Of a stretch of 51,978 nt of DNA, positions 35,174 to 43,623 are shown piece after piece (position 1 is the first letter of the stretch; every line of letters begins with the position of its first letter). A model generated the notes under the pieces. The model was not told the origin of the DNA and made no database searches. It was given only the letters and a program-made list of their open reading frames with translations. Origin of the DNA: Spirochaetales bacterium (GTDB taxonomy: Bacteria; Spirochaetota; Spirochaetia; UBA9216); contig JAEINK010000035.1 in the NCBI GenBank assembly GCA_016342585.1, positions 1 to 51,978 of the forward strand, written 5' to 3'. The position numbers were made by a program, and so were the translations under genes.

Positions 35174-36823
35174 ATGACAATTTGGAATCTATTTACCCTC
35201 TTTGGAGGGCTCGCCATTTTTCTTTTTGGAATGATGGAGATGAACAAACATTTGACAGCGATTGCCAGTGGCAAAATGAAATCAATAATGATGACATTAA
35301 CCCGGGGAAAGGTCCGTGGATATTTAACCGGGCTGGGGATTACCGCAATAAATCAATCCTCTTCTGCCACCACTGTTCTGGAAGCGGCATTAGTCGGAGC
35401 AGGGCTTATGACATTTCAGCAGAGTCTGGCTGTAACTCTTGGAGCTGAACTTGGGTCTACCCTTCTTCCTCAGCTGGTCGCTTTTCCCTCAATTACTAAA
35501 TTCGCCACCTTGCTTGTGGCATTGGGATTTATAGTTTCTTTAGTAGCCAAGACGAAAAGGAATCGACATATAGCAATGACGATTTTTACATTCGGGCTGC
35601 TCTTTTTGGGCATGGATATGATGTCTTCGTCATTAAAACCCCTTCGAACTTATGAGCCTTTTATTCTGCTTATGAAAAATGTAGAGACACCTATTCTTGG
35701 TATACTGCTGGGACTTGTTTTTACAATGATAATTCAATCTTCCGGAGCTACAACTGGAATTACAATTGCCATGGCCATGGCCGGGACAATCTCCCTCGAG
35801 CAGGCTATTCCTATCAATCTGGGTGCTGCCGTAGGCACTTGCATCACGGCGGTATTAGGCAGCCTCACACTTAACTGGGAAGCTAAGCGATCTGCCTATA
35901 TACATGTTGTTTTTCAGATGATAGGTGTTGTCTGGGTATTTATTCTATTGATGATCCCATATCAGGGTGAGCGACTTTATATTTGGGGCATAAAATGGTT
36001 CTGCTTTAAGGTTCTTCGAACCGAAAGTCTTGCCAGACAAATTGCCATGGCTTTCACGTTCATGCCGGTTATCAACCATTTCATAGTCTTTCCCTGCTTG
36101 AACATTATCGTAAAGGTTTTTAATAGGATCTTCCCCGAGAGAGAGGAAGATAAACCCTTTGGTGCCATTTATATCAAGGAAAAACATATTGCCCAGAGTG
36201 TTGATTTATCATTAATGATGGTAAAGAAAGAGATTATGCGGGTAGCCGAATATATTCAGGTAATGTTGCTGGAAACAAAATCGGCATTCAGAAGTAAAGA
36301 CACCAGGGTCATAGATAATATTCAGGAGATGGACTCGAAGGTGGATATACTGCACCAGATTATAATTTCTTTTCTGGCCAAGCTTTCTCAGGAAGAGTTG
36401 ACCGAAATAGAGTCCCGGAAATGTATGAATTATATGTACATTCAAAATGAGCTGGAATCAATCGGAGACATTGTTGATAAAAATATTATGATTCTTGCCT
36501 CCAAAAAGATAGATCAAAACCTTAAATTTTCAGAAGAAGGTTTTTTTGAACTGGAAAAACTACTTCGTAAGTTAAACAAGAACTATAAAAAACTTTTTAA
36601 TGCATTATTGAATGATGATAAGGTTCTCGCAAAAAAAATAAGCAAGAATTATAAAAATAAGGAAGAGGAAAAATATAAAAAGCTCCATATAAAAAGGCTG
36701 CATAAGGGCCTTGAAGAATCGTTGGCTACATCTTCTGTTCATCTGGATCTAATCTCTTATTTTTCCAGGATTAATGGGCAAATTGCTTATATTGCGGATC
36801 GTATTCTTTGGATTAAAGAATAA
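35174..36823 (+). CDS. Na/Pi cotransporter family protein with PhoU-like C-terminal domain
   Basis: A 549-aa membrane protein of the NptA/YjbB type. Two Na/Pi-cotransporter repeats carry the QSSSATT (near residue 63) and QSSGATT (near 195) signature motifs within about nine membrane segments. A helical, charged C-terminal domain (about 350-549) resembles PhoU and is common in this family. It moves inorganic phosphate with sodium; direction (uptake or efflux) is uncertain. The ATG at 35174 has TTAGGA 8 nt upstream; an ATG at 35165 is too close to it. Expression is probably sigma-54 dependent through the upstream promoter. Confidence 0.88.
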   Translation: MTIWNLFTLFGGLAIFLFGMMEMNKHLTAIASGKMKSIMMTLTRGKVRGYLTGLGITAINQSSSATTVLEAALVGAGLMTFQQSLAVTLGAELGSTLLPQLVAFPSITKFATLLVALGFIVSLVAKTKRNRHIAMTIFTFGLLFLGMDMMSSSLKPLRTYEPFILLMKNVETPILGILLGLVFTMIIQSSGATTGITIAMAMAGTISLEQAIPINLGAAVGTCITAVLGSLTLNWEAKRSAYIHVVFQMIGVVWVFILLMIPYQGERLYIWGIKWFCFKVLRTESLARQIAMAFTFMPVINHFIVFPCLNIIVKVFNRIFPEREEDKPFGAIYIKEKHIAQSVDLSLMMVKKEIMRVAEYIQVMLLETKSAFRSKDTRVIDNIQEMDSKVDILHQIIISFLAKLSQEELTEIESRKCMNYMYIQNELESIGDIVDKNIMILASKKIDQNLKFSEEGFFELEKLLRKLNKNYKKLFNALLNDDKVLAKKISKNYKNKEEEKYKKLHIKRLHKGLEESLATSSVHLDLISYFSRINGQIAYIADRILWIKE

Positions 36824-36828
36824 ATTCA

Positions 36829-36857
36829 AAAAGGGCTGCCCATTACAGGTAGCCCTT
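36829..36857. terminator. Bidirectional terminator between Na/Pi transporter and tctA
   Basis: An 11-bp stem (AAAGGGCTGCC with GGTAGCCCTTT, one G-T pair) with a 7-nt loop separates convergent genes. T-rich sequence follows on both strands, better on the minus strand (TTTTTGAATTT). Confidence 0.7.
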
Positions 36858-36882
36858 TGTTGTTTGCAGCAGGTTGGTTTAA

Positions 36883-38397
36883 TTATGAAGAGCTGCTTTG
36901 ACTGTTCTGAAGTTTTTCCTTTTTCCCTGCTTTATAGGTCTGATAAAGAGGAACTCCGAAAGAGAGTATGGCAAGTAAAAGCAGGATTATACTTACAGGC
37001 CTTGTAAAGAAAATATTATATCCACCCATAATTACTGCTCTTCTGAAGTTTGTTTCCGCCAGCTTACCCAGTACCATTCCCAGTACGATTGGTGCTCCAG
37101 GATAACCGTATTTCTTTAGGATCCAACCTGCAATACCAAAACCTATACAGGTGGCTACATCAAAGAACGAGTAGTGTACGGCGAAACTTCCAATGATCGA
37201 TACGGCAAGGATAACGGGGAGAAGTACTTTTTTGGGAATGACAGTAACTTTTATCCACAGCCTGGCACCAAAAAGCCCAAGAACGAGCATGACTATATTG
37301 GCAATTAATAATGCAGCAAAAAGTGAATAAATAATATCCGGTCGCTCGGTAAAGAGCAGTGGGCCCGGGACTATATCGTGGATCATCAAAGCACCGACGA
37401 GAACCGCTGTTGTGGCACTTCCAGGAATTCCCAAAGCCAGGAGGGGAACCAGTGCTCCTCCTACCGAGCTGGAGTTTGCTGCTTCTGCGGCTGCTACCCC
37501 TTCGGGGTTCCCTTTTCCAAAGGTCTCCGGATGTTTACTGGTTTTCTTGGCAAGATCATAGGAGAGAAAGGCCGCTATCGTAGCTCCGGCTCCCGGGAAA
37601 ATTCCGATCAGGGTTCCCATAATGGATGACCTGATAATCGAGACTTTTAGCTTCCAGTAATCCCCGACACTTGGCCACTTGGTTTTCTCAAATTTTGTTT
37701 CCGCTCCCTTTTCCAGTTTATACTCTTCAATTTTCGAAAATACTTCACTTAAAGCGAAAAGCCCTATCAGTGCCGGGATTAATGAAAACCCGTCAAAGAG
37801 TTTGTATGTACCGAAAGTGAATCTTTTCACTCCTGAAAATGGGTCAATTCCAATAGTATTTATCAGGAGTCCTATCATGGCGGCCAGGAAGGCTTTTGCC
37901 CAGTTTTTACCTCCCAATGAGGCTACGGTTGTGAGGCCGAATACAGCCAGAGCAAAATATTCTGCAGGATGCAATTTAACTGCCAGACGGGCAAGAGGAA
38001 CCGAAAAGAATATTAAAATGATAGTCCCGATTATTCCCCCCACTGTAGAGGCTACCAATGAAGTTCCGAGTCCTATACCGGCTTTTCCCTGCTGTGTCAG
38101 CGGATATCCATCGAAGGCTGTTACAACAGCTGATGGGGTTCCCGGTGTGTTGATCGTAACCGCTGTAATGGAGCCGCCATAGTTTGCCGCAATATAAATT
38201 GAAACAAGGAGGATGAGGGCAACCTGAGGAGACAGACTGTAGGTGAATGGGACCAGAAGAGCCACTCCCATCGAAGGGGAAAGACCCGGCATTGCTCCCG
38301 CCAGTATTCCCAGGATGACGCCAGCGACTATTGCAATAATTGGCTGGATACCTGCCAGGTATCCAAATCCCTGAAAAAGATTAGATAGTAATTCCAT
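36883..38397 (-). CDS. tctA: Tripartite tricarboxylate transporter large permease TctA
   Basis: A 504-aa protein with about eleven to twelve membrane segments and the TctA signatures GILAGAMPGLSPSMGVALL near the N-terminus and FPGAGATIAAFLSYDLAKK with NPEGVAAAEAANSS in the middle. It forms the channel of a secondary transporter that takes carboxylates handed over by a periplasmic binding protein. AGGAG precedes the ATG. It is last in the order uncharacterised gene-tctC-tctB-tctA. Confidence 0.93.
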   Translation of the reverse strand: MELLSNLFQGFGYLAGIQPIIAIVAGVILGILAGAMPGLSPSMGVALLVPFTYSLSPQVALILLVSIYIAANYGGSITAVTINTPGTPSAVVTAFDGYPLTQQGKAGIGLGTSLVASTVGGIIGTIILIFFSVPLARLAVKLHPAEYFALAVFGLTTVASLGGKNWAKAFLAAMIGLLINTIGIDPFSGVKRFTFGTYKLFDGFSLIPALIGLFALSEVFSKIEEYKLEKGAETKFEKTKWPSVGDYWKLKVSIIRSSIMGTLIGIFPGAGATIAAFLSYDLAKKTSKHPETFGKGNPEGVAAAEAANSSSVGGALVPLLALGIPGSATTAVLVGALMIHDIVPGPLLFTERPDIIYSLFAALLIANIVMLVLGLFGARLWIKVTVIPKKVLLPVILAVSIIGSFAVHYSFFDVATCIGFGIAGWILKKYGYPGAPIVLGMVLGKLAETNFRRAVIMGGYNIFFTRPVSIILLLLAILSFGVPLYQTYKAGKKEKLQNSQSSSS

Positions 38398-38412
38398 ATA
38401 AATAGCCGCTCC

Positions 38413-38976
38413 TTAACCGAAGATCCACTCTATTAAACGACCTCTGGGCAGAGGTACATAGAGAAGACGATAAAATGCAAAGTAAGAAAAAAGGATCCAT
38501 CCTGCAGAGAGGGTAATCATAACTCTCCACCGTCTGTACGAAAGAAAATACATACTTCCGATAATATAGATAACAGTCGCCAGGCTATATCCTATTATCT
38601 GCATGATATATATATAAAAGATAGTCATTCCAATGATGATTGCGACTTTACCTGTATGACCCCAGCCTGGATCTTCCTGTTCATGACCCAGTAAACCCCT
38701 TATGAATAAAAAAGTGCTTAACCCGAATATGCCAAAAAGCCATAAAGCCGGGACAACCCCCGGCCCCACCACATCTCCCTTATCCGGAAATCCAAGAACC
38801 ATTATCCCAAATATCAGGGCAGCTTCCATAAAAAAGAGGGGGAGAAGTATCCTTCCTGCAAATTTTCTTTTTGATGATCTAATTATAATAAATAAGGATA
38901 CAAGGAAAATAACGGCCATTACTGCTGTTATAATCCACAACCCGGCACCTTTTCCGAAAAATTTAATTAATTCCAT
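38413..38976 (-). CDS. tctB: Tripartite tricarboxylate transporter small subunit TctB
   Basis: A 187-aa protein with four main hydrophobic segments in the TctB arrangement. Sequence conservation in this family is low, so the call rests on size, topology and its place 15 bp before tctA and after tctC. It is required with TctA for transport in characterised systems. Confidence 0.85.
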   Translation of the reverse strand: MELIKFFGKGAGLWIITAVMAVIFLVSLFIIIRSSKRKFAGRILLPLFFMEAALIFGIMVLGFPDKGDVVGPGVVPALWLFGIFGLSTFLFIRGLLGHEQEDPGWGHTGKVAIIIGMTIFYIYIMQIIGYSLATVIYIIGSMYFLSYRRWRVMITLSAGWILFSYFAFYRLLYVPLPRGRLIEWIFG

Positions 38977-39024
38977 AAAATTCCTGCTGTATCGAAAATC
39001 TTAGATTCCTGTAAAACAGAACAA

Positions 39025-39050
39025 GATGGAAAATACTGAGATTTTCCATC
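39025..39050 (-). repeat. Perfect hairpin in the tctC-tctB gap
   Basis: A 10-bp perfect stem (GATGGAAAAT/ATTTTCCATC) with a 6-nt loop lies in the 106-bp gap after tctC. No strong T-tract follows on the minus strand. It probably stabilises the tctC end or partly terminates, raising binding protein over permease, a pattern common in transporter operons. Confidence 0.5.
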
Positions 39051-39082
39051 GAGTGCTGTTTTCTTAAAATTATAAGGACGTA

Positions 39083-40027
39083 TTAACGAGCGGCTTTGTA
39101 GGCATCATAATCATTCTGCACAAGCTCGTTGAATTCGTCTCTGGTTTTATGAACTATCATATTCCCCATCGGCTCATATGCTGCAATCCAATCGGGATCA
39201 TTTGTTACTTTTTCGAAAATATCATCATACCATTCAATGATGTTGTCGGGAGTTCCCCTCTTAACAGCAAAACCTCTCCACATAACCTCGTTCTCTAAAC
39301 CATCCAATCCGAGTTCTTTAAAGGTTGGTACATCAGGGAATTGAGGAAGTCTTTCTTCTGTACAAATTCCGGCAATCATGAAATCGGGTTTTCCGATGAT
39401 TTCTCCGGGATTTCCCGTATAGGTTATACCCTGCTCTCCCAGGAGTGCTGCTTTGGCTTTTCCTCCGCTCGAAAAAGGGACCCAGCTTGCTTCAATACCG
39501 GCAGCTTTCCAGATAGCCTGGGCTGTAACATGGTCAAGTCCACCTGCGGCAGGCCCGAGCCACAACTGAGAGCCTCCTTTGGCTTTAGCATCGGCTACTA
39601 CCTGTTCCCAGGTGTGAACAGGATTGTTGATATTTGTAATAACACATTCGGGATCTATCTGCATCAGTGATATCCAGTCGAAGGTCATGGGATCCAGTTC
39701 GGAATCTGTTGTTACAAGCTTGGATATGTTTGATTTTGTCATATACATTAAGGTGTATCCATCCGGATTAGTAGTGGCTACATACTCCATAGCGACAATC
39801 CCGCCTGCACCGGGTTTGTTTTCTACTACAAAGGTTGCATCTGTATATTTGCTGGCAATATCTGTGAATTTTCTGGCAAGAATATCACCGGCTCCACCTG
39901 GATCCAGATATACAACTAACTTAATAGGTTTTGATGGAAATGCAGCTCCATCATCCGATTGTCCTCCAGAGTAAACTGCAAGAGATATAATACCTAACAG
40001 TACGAAAATAAATAACGCTTTTTTCAT
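39083..40027 (-). CDS. tctC: Tripartite tricarboxylate transporter substrate-binding protein TctC
   Basis: A 314-aa Bug/TctC-type periplasmic binding protein. After the signal peptide (about residues 1-20) come the family motifs LVVYLDPGGAGDILARKF, VVENKPGAGGIVAMEYVA and NPDGYTLMY. The typical lipobox cysteine is replaced (VYSGGQ), so the protein is probably free in the periplasm. The substrate is a carboxylate of unknown identity. The ATG at 40027 has AAGGAG 6 nt upstream. It follows the uncharacterised gene by about 20 bp. Confidence 0.92.
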   Translation of the reverse strand: MKKALFIFVLLGIISLAVYSGGQSDDGAAFPSKPIKLVVYLDPGGAGDILARKFTDIASKYTDATFVVENKPGAGGIVAMEYVATTNPDGYTLMYMTKSNISKLVTTDSELDPMTFDWISLMQIDPECVITNINNPVHTWEQVVADAKAKGGSQLWLGPAAGGLDHVTAQAIWKAAGIEASWVPFSSGGKAKAALLGEQGITYTGNPGEIIGKPDFMIAGICTEERLPQFPDVPTFKELGLDGLENEVMWRGFAVKRGTPDNIIEWYDDIFEKVTNDPDWIAAYEPMGNMIVHKTRDEFNELVQNDYDAYKAAR

Positions 40028-40048
40028 CACAAACTCCTTGTTTATTTT

Positions 40049-40633
40049 TTAACTGAGCAAATTGGATTGGCTCAGTTTAATTGCACTTGTATAACTTTTA
40101 TTCTCCCTTCCTTCAATTCCCAGATGTATAAGTGTTTTTTTTATGAGCTGGGCATCCGGATCTTTTACTGCTATTGAAACAATACTTTCTCCATCTATCC
40201 GTAAATCAGCCTTTTCTACAATACAATCCCTGATATCATAAATATGGATTACTTTATCTATTTTAGAGAGTATAAGTCTGCTGTTCCTTTTTACTATCTG
40301 AATAAACTCTTCTTTTTTATACTCTTTTTCTGTTAGACTCGGCATTGAAAGCCTGAAAAGCTTATATACACTTTTTATTTCTTCGATATTTATGGGGAAT
40401 TCAAATTTAGACTCTGGTAACCACTGTTCTAAACCATCCGCATTTACCTGATGAAGGCGATCTATTATCAGTATACCCTCCTGAATCCTGAAACAATCTT
40501 CTGCAATGGTTGAAATGATATATATATCGGAACTTTCTATTCTGATAGTCCTTTGCCAAATATTCAGATCTACCTTTAAAGGAATTTCTTTACCGAAAGT
40601 TCTCCATTCCCAATCTGGTATTATACCACTCAT
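40049..40633 (-). CDS. Uncharacterised protein, paralogue of the 44697 product (possibly CYTH-like)
   Basis: A 194-aa protein homologous to the product at 44697-45338. Shared blocks are WRTFGKE against FRTFGRE, SSDIYIIS against SEEIYIVS, FRIQEGILIIDRL against TKIRGGKMDIKTF, and DGLEQWLPESKFEFPI against DGLEQWNPLMKGEFPI. The alternating charged strands (IYIxS, KIRxGxxDIK) recall the CYTH/triphosphate-tunnel fold that handles triphosphate or polyphosphate, but the ExExK signature is not clear, so this is tentative. The ATG at 40633 with AAGGA is preferred over 40681. It leads the tctCBA operon. Confidence 0.6.
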   Translation of the reverse strand: MSGIIPDWEWRTFGKEIPLKVDLNIWQRTIRIESSDIYIISTIAEDCFRIQEGILIIDRLHQVNADGLEQWLPESKFEFPINIEEIKSVYKLFRLSMPSLTEKEYKKEEFIQIVKRNSRLILSKIDKVIHIYDIRDCIVEKADLRIDGESIVSIAVKDPDAQLIKKTLIHLGIEGRENKSYTSAIKLSQSNLLS

Positions 40634-40680
40634 AAAATTTTCCTTATAAATATAATGCGGTAAATACTCTGACCTGTACA

Positions 40681-40717
40681 ATCAAACTTAATTATATATT
40701 GCATAAAAAGGTTTGAT
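40681..40717. repeat. Inverted repeat ATCAAAC/GTTTGAT between divergent genes
   Basis: Perfect 7-bp arms at 40681-40687 and 40711-40717 lie in the gap between the uncharacterised gene (minus) and the DHH gene (plus). It may be an operator for either operon. Confidence 0.35.
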
Positions 40718-40775
40718 AGTTAATTCACTTTCCTAAACTCATGATTGAGATGATAATGATTCAGAGGAGAAATAA

Positions 40776-41855
40776 ATGAGTAAGGATATGATTTCGTTCC
40801 TTGAGGAACTAAAAAGCAATTTTTCATATGATAAGCCTGTTACTGTTGTTATGGGTAATGAAGCCGCAGATTTGGACTCAATGGTCTCTGCCGTCACCTG
40901 TGCATGGTACTTATATTTAAGTGATGCCTCGTCGAATCCTTTTCCACTTATAAATATTCCCAGAGCTGATTTTAAGCTGAGAACGGAAGCGGTATTCCTT
41001 TTTAATGAGGCCGGAGTGAATCTTGATCTGTTGATGTTTGCAGAAGATATAGATCTTTTACGACTGAAAGAGTCGGGTAACCTGAAGTTGGTTCTCGTAG
41101 ATCATAATAAAATTGGCAGTGATCAGGAAAATCTGATAGATACTGTTACCGGAATAATTGATCATCATGCGGATGAGAAAACTTATCCTTCGAGCGCAGA
41201 TGTAGATATAAGACCCGTCGGTTCGGCTTCAACTATTATTGCAGAATCTTTTCTGAAAAACCAAAGCAATTCTATCACAACCCCTTTGTGCACCCTTCTT
41301 CTTGGAACAATTTTACTTGACACTGTTAATCTGGATCCTGCGGCCGGAAGAGTTACGGATGACGATGAGAAGGCTGCGGCAGCAATTGTTAAAATTACTG
41401 GTCTTGATCAGAAGATACTCTTTGATAAGCTTCAGTTTGAAAAATTTAATGTGTCTTCCCTGGGGAGCTATGATTTACTTCGAAAAGATTATAAGGAGTG
41501 GCAGTTTGGTTCCGTAAAATGCGGGATAGGCGCTGTACTTCAACCGATAGAGAAATGGATCCAGAAAGATCCTGATATATCCAAAGCCTGTGATCGGTAC
41601 CTTTCCGAACGAAATCTTGATATTCTCTTTGCAATGAATGCTTTTACAGCACCTGAGTTTACACGGCAGTTGGTGGTTTATATTAAGGATGAAGCTCTTC
41701 GTTCCCGTACCATTGACTTTCTTGAGACTACAGAGATGGGGCTTGAAAAGCTGGATATTGATAATGAAGGAAGTTGTCTGTTCTATAATCAGAAAAATCT
41801 CGGGATTTCAAGAAAGAAACTTCAACCACTTTTAAAAGATTTCTTTGAAAAATAA
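40776..41855 (+). CDS. DHH-family phosphoesterase, PPX1/Prune-like exopolyphosphatase or pyrophosphatase
   Basis: A 359-aa two-domain DHH-DHHA2 protein. Motifs are MGNEAADLDSMVSA near residue 26, VLVDHNK (DHN as in yeast PPX1 rather than DHH) and GIIDHHADE, followed by LLGTILLDTVNL and the DHHA2 domain. The GNEAADLDS start is typical of PPX1 and Prune, which remove phosphate from polyphosphate or small phosphate esters using metal ions. AGAGGAG precedes the ATG. Its neighbours, a CYTH-like candidate and phosphate transport genes, support a polyphosphate role. Confidence 0.85.
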   Translation: MSKDMISFLEELKSNFSYDKPVTVVMGNEAADLDSMVSAVTCAWYLYLSDASSNPFPLINIPRADFKLRTEAVFLFNEAGVNLDLLMFAEDIDLLRLKESGNLKLVLVDHNKIGSDQENLIDTVTGIIDHHADEKTYPSSADVDIRPVGSASTIIAESFLKNQSNSITTPLCTLLLGTILLDTVNLDPAAGRVTDDDEKAAAAIVKITGLDQKILFDKLQFEKFNVSSLGSYDLLRKDYKEWQFGSVKCGIGAVLQPIEKWIQKDPDISKACDRYLSERNLDILFAMNAFTAPEFTRQLVVYIKDEALRSRTIDFLETTEMGLEKLDIDNEGSCLFYNQKNLGISRKKLQPLLKDFFEK

Positions 41856-41863
41856 CTATATCA

Positions 41864-41885
41864 GTACCGGGCTTAAGTCCGGTAC
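41864..41885. terminator. Probable bidirectional terminator hairpin
   Basis: GTACCGGGCTT/AAGTCCGGTAC form a near-perfect palindrome between the convergent DHH and LysR genes. Flanking T-tracts are weak on the plus strand and better on the minus strand. Confidence 0.5.
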
Positions 41886-41901
41886 AATTTAATTGAGTCT
41901 T

Positions 41902-42834
41902 TCAAATGCAATCAGGACCATTTTCTCTTATAAACTCTTCCTGTTTTTCAGGGTTAAAAATAAAATTATGGAAGGCTTTAACTGTCGGGGATAAATCACG
42001 ATTTTTGTGATGAATAACAATTATGTATCTATGAAAAGGAACATCTTCAATTTCGAGAGAATGAATCCAGTTGGAATTAACTTCCCTTTGCACATCAAGG
42101 GTACTGAAAAAAGCTACTCCCAGGTTTCTCTCCACCATTGATTTTGTCATGATTGTACTGTCGATTTCATATTCAATATTAAATGGAATAGAGAATTTTC
42201 GGAATAATTTATCCAGGCCTTGTCGTGATACCGTGTTTTTAAGAGAAACGATGAGGGGTAAATTTGATAATTCACTGACGCTTATACTTTTCTTTTTGGC
42301 TAATGGGTGGTTTTTACTTACACCGATTACAATTTTATCCTTGTAAAGGATGTGTTCAATTAATTCGGGTTTATTAATTTTGGAATCGCTGTTAACCACA
42401 ATGCCCAGATCAAACTTATTCTGTTTTATAGAGTCTATGATCTCAGCTGATTTTAGCACCTGCATGGAAAAGGAAACCTCAGGAAATTCGGTTTTGAATT
42501 TAGATACATAGGATGGCAGAACCCTGGACCCGGAGAGGCCACTGACTCCGATTTTTACAATACCATCTTTAGCGTCTTTGAGCATATCAACTGCAAAATG
42601 AGACTCATCATATGTATCGAGAATGTTTTTGGCGAAGGTTAACAGGACCTCTCCTGATTGGGTTAACTTTGTTTTTCTGCCGACCCTGTCGAATAGTTTT
42701 GTTTTATACTCATATTCGAGTTCCTTGACCTGAGCACTTACTGCCGGCTGAGTTAAAAATAAAATTTCGGCCGCTCTGCTGAAGCTTCCGAGTTTGGCAA
42801 CAGTATAGAAAGATTTAAGTTTATATAAATCCAT
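41902..42834 (-). CDS. LysR-family transcriptional regulator
   Basis: A 310-aa LysR regulator. The N-terminal winged helix has SFYTVAKLGSFSRAAEILFLTQPAVSAQVKELE (helix-turn-helix around residues 8-40; motif LTQPAVSAQVKELE), and the C-terminal effector domain is complete. Most like the CysB/CysL/CbbR group by length and N-terminus. It is divergent from the DUF47-PiT operon, with an ATC-N9-GAT LysR motif between them. It therefore probably controls that operon and itself. The effector is unknown. Confidence 0.92.
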   Translation of the reverse strand: MDLYKLKSFYTVAKLGSFSRAAEILFLTQPAVSAQVKELEYEYKTKLFDRVGRKTKLTQSGEVLLTFAKNILDTYDESHFAVDMLKDAKDGIVKIGVSGLSGSRVLPSYVSKFKTEFPEVSFSMQVLKSAEIIDSIKQNKFDLGIVVNSDSKINKPELIEHILYKDKIVIGVSKNHPLAKKKSISVSELSNLPLIVSLKNTVSRQGLDKLFRKFSIPFNIEYEIDSTIMTKSMVERNLGVAFFSTLDVQREVNSNWIHSLEIEDVPFHRYIIVIHHKNRDLSPTVKAFHNFIFNPEKQEEFIRENGPDCI

Positions 42835-42860
42835 TTCATGTTTCCCCGAGGTAAGAAGTT

Positions 42861-42877
42861 TATCCTATATAAAGATA
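42861..42877. promoter_or_regulatory. Candidate LysR box TATC-N9-GATA
   Basis: TATC (42861-42864) and GATA (42874-42877) form a dyad containing ATC-N9-GAT, the classical LysR-type T-N11-A recognition pattern. It lies in the gap between the lysR gene and the transporter operon it probably regulates. Confidence 0.55.
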
Positions 42878-42967
42878 GATTATACCTTCAATAACTATAT
42901 TTGATTAGACTAAATGTTTCAACGATTTTATGATTATATAACCGTCAAGAGATTCAGGAGAAGTACC

Positions 42968-43612
42968 ATGTTATTTAACCGGGCAAAATCCATTGAAAAC
43001 AATATTGATAAGTACTTAGAAAATCTTATTAAAGCGAATTTGATTTTTGAAAAATCGATAACTGCTTATTTTGAATTAAAACAGGAATATTTCGAACAAA
43101 GAACACTTGAAATTGAAAAACTTGAAAGTGAAAGTGATGAAATCAGGAGGGATATAAAATACACCCTTTATAAAGAGCTCCTGATTCCGGATGCTCGAGG
43201 GGATGTTCTCGGCCTTCTTGAAACCCTGGATAATGTCTTCGATACAATTGAAAAGGTCATGGTTAGATTCTCCATCGAGAAACCAATAGTGTGGCCGGAG
43301 TTAAGTGATGATTTTATAGAGCTTACCAAAGCATCGTCCCAATGTGTCTCTGAATTGGTCTCCGCATCGAGAGCATTTTTCAGAGAGATTTCGAAAGTTC
43401 CGGATTGTCTTGTGAAGGTCCATTTTTGGGAGCATGAAGCCGATAAAATCGAAGAACGCATAATGCGCAAGGCTTTTGATGGGGATTTTATTGATAAGTT
43501 CAGCCTGAAGGTACATATGAGATATTTTGCAGAAAGAATTTCAATGCTAGCGGATGAGGCGGAAGACGTGGCCGATCGTCTCGATATTTACACCATAAAA
43601 AGAAGTATATAA
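42968..43612 (+). CDS. DUF47 (PhoU-like) protein, partner of PiT transporter
   Basis: A 214-aa all-helical DUF47 protein, distantly related to PhoU. Conserved elements are the ESESDEIRRDI segment, DARGDVLGLLETLDNVFDTIE and HFWEHEADKIEERI, which supply acidic metal-binding residues. Such proteins are encoded next to PiT transporters and are thought to regulate them. The ATG at 42968 with AGGAG 8 nt upstream gives the usual N-terminus; an ATG at 42914 would add 18 residues. The PiT gene starts 11 bp after its end. Confidence 0.88.
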   Translation: MLFNRAKSIENNIDKYLENLIKANLIFEKSITAYFELKQEYFEQRTLEIEKLESESDEIRRDIKYTLYKELLIPDARGDVLGLLETLDNVFDTIEKVMVRFSIEKPIVWPELSDDFIELTKASSQCVSELVSASRAFFREISKVPDCLVKVHFWEHEADKIEERIMRKAFDGDFIDKFSLKVHMRYFAERISMLADEAEDVADRLDIYTIKRSI

Positions 43613-43623
43613 GCAGGGAGCTG

